Of a DNA stretch of 64,000 nucleotides, positions 59,491 through 64,000 are shown piece by piece. The position numbers were made by a program, and so were the translations under genes. Within the stretch, counting starts at the first letter, position 1. Each line of letters begins with the position of its first letter. The stretch is taken from contig NC_054572.1 of the NCBI RefSeq assembly GCF_017654505.1, positions 469,364 through 533,363 of the forward strand, read 5' to 3'. The DNA comes from Polyodon spathula. Taxonomy: Eukaryota; Chordata; Actinopteri; Acipenseriformes; Polyodontidae. The notes beneath the pieces were generated by a model, which saw nothing but the letters and a program-made list of their open reading frames with translations, was not told the origin of the DNA and made no database searches.

Positions 59491-62400
59491 TTCCCTCACT
59501 ACTGTTGCTTCACAAACTGACCATCCACCATTTATTTAGCATGTTTCAAATTTTTGATGCCTCTGACATCCAGAACGTGGGATTTTTCGCTGGCAACAAC
59601 GCAACCCTACAACTCAGCATGAATGAAATGCTTATTTTCTTTTTTCTTTAACACAAGCCTGCAGTGAGAAAACCAACACCCCCTATGCTACTGGTACACG
59701 CCCAAGATTTACTGTTATTTCTTTGTGGCAAACACAGTGAGGGGTTAAACCATTAGCTATTTTGGAGGGGGGGGGGGGGTATTACTACCCAAAAAGTCAG
59801 GGGAATATAATTGCCTTTAACCTAAAGCCCCTGCATTGCTTTTTTTAAAAATGTTATGAATAACTTAACACTTCGCTTCCACGAGCCATATGCTGCTCCT
59901 GTTCAGAATCAGAACGTCATCATAGTGCGGTCAACAATTCCTCTAAATATGTGCATCATACAATAGGTACGCCAAACCAGGCCCGAATTCAAGAGAGGGA
60001 TGTTAAAGTTGATGAAACAAGTCGTTTTCGACCTCTCCCCCATAGGGTAAAATAACCAAGTCGCAGCATTTCAAAATCTTCACACCGGCTGAATTCATGA
60101 GAAGGGAACTACATTACATGAAGTGAGTTGTTTGGGTTATAGTTCAAACATCCACACAGGCAGCAAAGAAAACAACTTCCTGTTGACTTTTCAATGCAGC
60201 CCCCTGGCTTCCTCGCTCCTGTAGTACAGCAGCCACAACATATGGGTAGCTATTGGCAAGCATGCATCTAAGACAATTTATTTGCAAACTGAAAGTTTTA
60301 CATTGATTAATACTCTTTCAAATCCCGTCAAACTGTGCAGTCTTGGAAGTAGTTGATACCAGAGGTACAGTAAAGGGGCTAAGCAGAGTGTTTTCCTGTA
60401 AGTGCCTCTCTTTTATGATAAATGCACATACCACAGAGAGTGTGTGGGAAACAAATGCAGTCCTGATCCTCGACCCACTGTCCTGGCTGGCGTGGGTTTA
60501 CAGGAATTCATGTTCCATGGAGAAAACTATCAAGACATGCCGTATTACAAAATCCATAATCAAACAGACTCACACAACAAAACACAAGAGCAGGTCCAGA
60601 CCATCCCTCCACAGCTCACTAACTCCAAAGTGTTTTACGATGTGCTAGGCTAGGCATTTTGAGGGAGCTGCTTTCACTGTGCACTTTACACTAACTGTGA
60701 AGAAAGAGTGCCGGCCATCACAATGCATGCACAAAAAAAACAAAACTGAGGATCAAAATGAACAGTTTATCCAACCTCGGTCAATGCATCTCTTAAAATC
60801 TCAACAGGGTTTTTTTTTTACAAGGTACTGTGCAGTGATTCTGTACCACCCTCCAGATAACACCATGCCAGCATGCCAGCAGCCCGACAGAGGTGCTTTA
60901 TTTCAGCTAAGGACGGGCGCACGTGCACCCAGCGGCTGTCACGCTGCAGCTGGGGGGAAAGGGTCTGTGGGAGACTCTTCAACACAGATGTGCTTTTCAT
61001 AGCAGAGGACAGAGAAGACTCCTTCACCCAGTGCTGAGGGCCGGCGTGTAGGCATCACTAAGGGTACGAAATTCCACTCAAGCACAAAAGCCCTTCGTAC
61101 AACGGGCCATTGTTATACAGCAGTGCTTCAGGTGCACAGCTGCCAGAGAGTGCTTACGAATTAAAACAGTCTATCAATAAGCCACCTAAAGCAGAGACTA
61201 GCACAGGCAGCAGAAGGTGGCAGGCGTTCTGTATAGTCAGTATGAAGTGTATACTATTACATGTTTGTTTGTGGGGGTGGAGGGGTTGAATGAATACTGT
61301 TGCAGTTACATCTGATTTAAAAGAAAAGTAGCCTTGGACCTCGGATAAACATGACACAATAGCTTTAAAGACAAAAAATCTATTACCTCCACTCACACAC
61401 GCACACACTGTTCGCAAACGCAAAAAAAAAAAAAAAAAAAAGGTTTTAGATATCACTCAGAGGATTGGACAGTGAATGGAGGGGTGCAGGGTCTGCTGTA
61501 GGGGTCCATATTGTGCCTCTGCAGGCCTGTGGTGCTGACACGATCACTGCAGCAGATGTGTGCCAACCTGCTCTAGAAGATTAGACAGAAGCAGACCAGC
61601 CAAGAGACCCATTGCAATTACCAAGTGCTGCTGATGGCATTAACCCTTTAACTGCTTTGCGGGGCGGGGCGTGGGGGGGGTGGAGTGGGGGCGGCTATTG
61701 TAGGCGAACTGCTTTATATATTGGTCAGAGATTTTAAACAAATTATCATTGATTGAGATATTGAAGTAAGCTTTCTAGTCTGTGACCTGATCTGTGAATG
61801 ACTCATTCATCTAATACTAACTCAGCAGATGCTTTTGGTTTATGTGCCAATTTATGGCATTTTTGGAGAACCATTGAAAGAAAAACCACACAGGAGCACG
61901 CCTTTTCTGACTGAAGAAATCTGCATTTTACCAGAGAGAAAGTTTGCGTCCCTTCAGCTAAATGTCGGGGCAGGATAACATACATTTGGTGTACAAAGCA
62001 TGATTTTTCTTTCACATTACACAGTAGTTTTATACTGTATACTACAATAAATGCGAATTAAAAAAAAAAAAAAGAAACAGCAAAGTTTGGAAATACTACA
62101 AGAAACATTACAGATTCAATGACCAACATTTTAATGCCATATCACTCTGACGGCACTGAAAAAGATTTTTAGTGAAAATGTTTGTCATTGATTTTATGGT
62201 ATAGGTTAGCATTTATAATATGGCTTAAGATCCCTCAGTAATCTGCAGTTACATGTATCAGCACTCTCACTGCCGGTGGTAAAATATTAACCCTTTACTG
62301 CCCTGGGTATGTTCCCATACCTATTTGATGCCTATTTTTTCAATGTTAAAAATATTGATCACTGGACAACAAAGGGTTAAGCCTCAAGCTTGCCTGCTAA

Positions 62401-63726
62401 TGACTGCTGTTTCGGTGAATCCGCCCAGCAGGGTAGGGGTTAACAGCGAGAGAGGACAGGCTCTTGGCAACAGGGGATCTGGGCATGGACCCTAATCACA
62501 CTATCAGAACCTCTGTTTTGCTCTTCAAAAACAGACTGCCCAAATGTTCGGTCTGGTTATTTAACTCTGCAGCTGATGGTACATTTGATTACAAGTTGTT
62601 CTTCCAGTTTTCGTTAAAGCAACAAGCATTTGGCTGAAAGACATTCACTAAAGCACATTAAACTGATTTCCACATATCTCACAGTTCCAATACAGTGTAG
62701 TAACGTACAAGTCTAAAGTTGTCTTATGAAGATAAACTGTATTTAATCCAGAAGTATAAAAATGTGTTTTTAAAAAATAAGTCGTTTATCAGCTCATCAG
62801 CAACTTTTCAGTTGTTCCGACAAGCGAATCGCAAATCAGTGTTAGCATTAAAAAGAATATTTCAATAACAGGGTCTATACAGCTGGAGCTCTCATCCCTT
62901 AAGTATGCAGCAGCCCTGAACACAACCTGGATAGGTGCAGGCAGCCGTCGGGGGTCTGGAAACAGGATCTATAGCAGTGCTACAACAATGCGCAACAGAT
63001 AGCTTCTCAGCACAAATTATAATCTTACATTTCTAAAGAACTTTTTCATGCACGGAAGATTCCCAAGGGCTTAAGAAAGCTGGCGAGCGATGGAGCAAGG
63101 TGGGCTGCTATGAGACTCTCATGCTGTAGAGTGCAGTGTGTTACAGCCTGGCACAGCAGCACGCTGCAAACCCGTTCTACTACACGTCCTGTGGTTGTGA
63201 GGTGGTTGTCTGTTTTTGTCAATGTGAATCGATTTCCAGCCGATCGCATGCCCGATGCAATTCCTAAAGGCTGTTACTAAGGAAGCTGGTCTGGGGTTAT
63301 TTGAATAACAGTACAGTGAAATATGTTTTTTATAATAATATCAATGACTAAAACAATGCCCTAGTTTGATTGCAGTTGGATAAGTGGTTCTCGAGGTGTA
63401 TATAAAGAAATGTTAAGACTTTTCTAGTTTTAAAAGTACGGCCTGACTAATGTGTCTGCACCTGCTGCTGCTCTCCGATTACAGTACCCTCTCTAGCCAA
63501 CAGGAGGTGCTGTAGTAACTATTGTCTTATCCTAGTAACGGGATACTGCCTCCCCCCTCTTAGCCATTGTGTGCTGATTCTCCACAATAGCCAGCAGCTG
63601 GAGGGCAGTACTGTGGTGTACTGCAGAGAGGTAATGCACGCCAATTACTGGCTGAACTAACCATCTGCAGCCTGGGTGTCAAAACATCTGCCTAAAATCA
63701 ATACCAAACTACCAGCCCTTCTCTCT

Positions 63727-63768
63727 CACACACACACACACACGCACGCACGCACGCACGCACGCACA
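63727..63768. repeat. (CA)n and (CGCA)n microsatellite
   Basis: CA repeat passing into about six GCAC units. Confidence 0.95.
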
Positions 63769-64000
63769 GTACCGCTCACACACAGTTCAACACTGCAGAG
63801 CTACTCGTTCCAGCTCACTGGCCTCTCATTCATTTTATTATGAGCGGCAATGGAACCCGCAATCCTACAGGGTACCCTAATGTTTTCAAGCACAGCTCCA
63901 GAACTGAGCTTTAATTGCACTGCGCTTGACTGGGCAAGTCGGTCACTAACAATCAATAACAATACCTAATAACAGCAGCAACAAGAAAATAATAATAATA

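Larger units (their letters stand above)
57141..64000. other. upstream region, no gene seen
   Basis: No coding homology seen on either strand. Contains A/TAA, CT and GCAC microsatellites, tRNA-derived scraps (59404-59490), a G-run at 59766-59779 and several AT-rich stretches. No promoter identified. Confidence 0.45.

Overview
The window looks like vertebrate genomic DNA, most likely from a ray-finned fish. It has a many-exon cell-adhesion gene with intact splice sites, abundant AT-, CA-, GA- and TAA-type microsatellites, several minisatellites, a non-LTR retrotransposon tail of a type common in fish and dispersed tRNA-derived repeats. A non-teleost ray-finned fish (sturgeon, paddlefish or gar-like) is a guess from repeat style only. 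No prokaryotic feature is present.

One protein-coding gene dominates. It is neurofascin (nfasc), an L1-family cell adhesion molecule, transcribed on the minus strand. I can place 32 coding exons by reading conserved protein blocks together with AG/GT splice sites. They run from the signal-peptide exon (start codon at 44050) to the last exon, which ends in the neurofascin C-terminus NAIYSLA and stop at 13693. Their lengths sum to 4092 bases, exactly 1364 codons including the stop, and every junction keeps frame. Encoded in order are a signal peptide, six Ig domains, five fibronectin III (FN) domains with a Thr-rich mucin-like segment between FN4 and FN5, a transmembrane helix, and a cytoplasmic tail with the ankyrin-binding FIGQY motif.

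The gene carries several small phase-1 or phase-2 cassettes: an 18-base exon before Ig1, a 51-base exon between Ig2 and Ig3, a 42-base exon between Ig6 and FN1, a candidate 36-base (or 15-base) exon before the mucin segment, and a 12-base exon that adds SLE to make the neuronal RSLE motif in the tail. The FN3 pair and the mucin/FN5 block can be skipped in frame. The codons made at the skip junctions match those of mammalian NF186 and NF155/140-type proteins.

Layout: 1-13692 is 3' flank plus an undefined 3' UTR, with a LINE relic at 3061-3705 and a tandem array of tRNA-like units at 8467-8910. The gene body is 13693-44131. Region 44132-64000 lies upstream of the first coding exon; the upstream 5' UTR exon(s) and promoter should lie there or beyond but I could not identify them. 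It contains minisatellites, a degraded PIF/Harbinger-type relic with a MADF-like start at about 56782-57140, and microsatellites. I found no new biological system. The most interesting points are the microexon set, the minisatellites placed just after 5' splice sites, and the tRNA-like tandem array.
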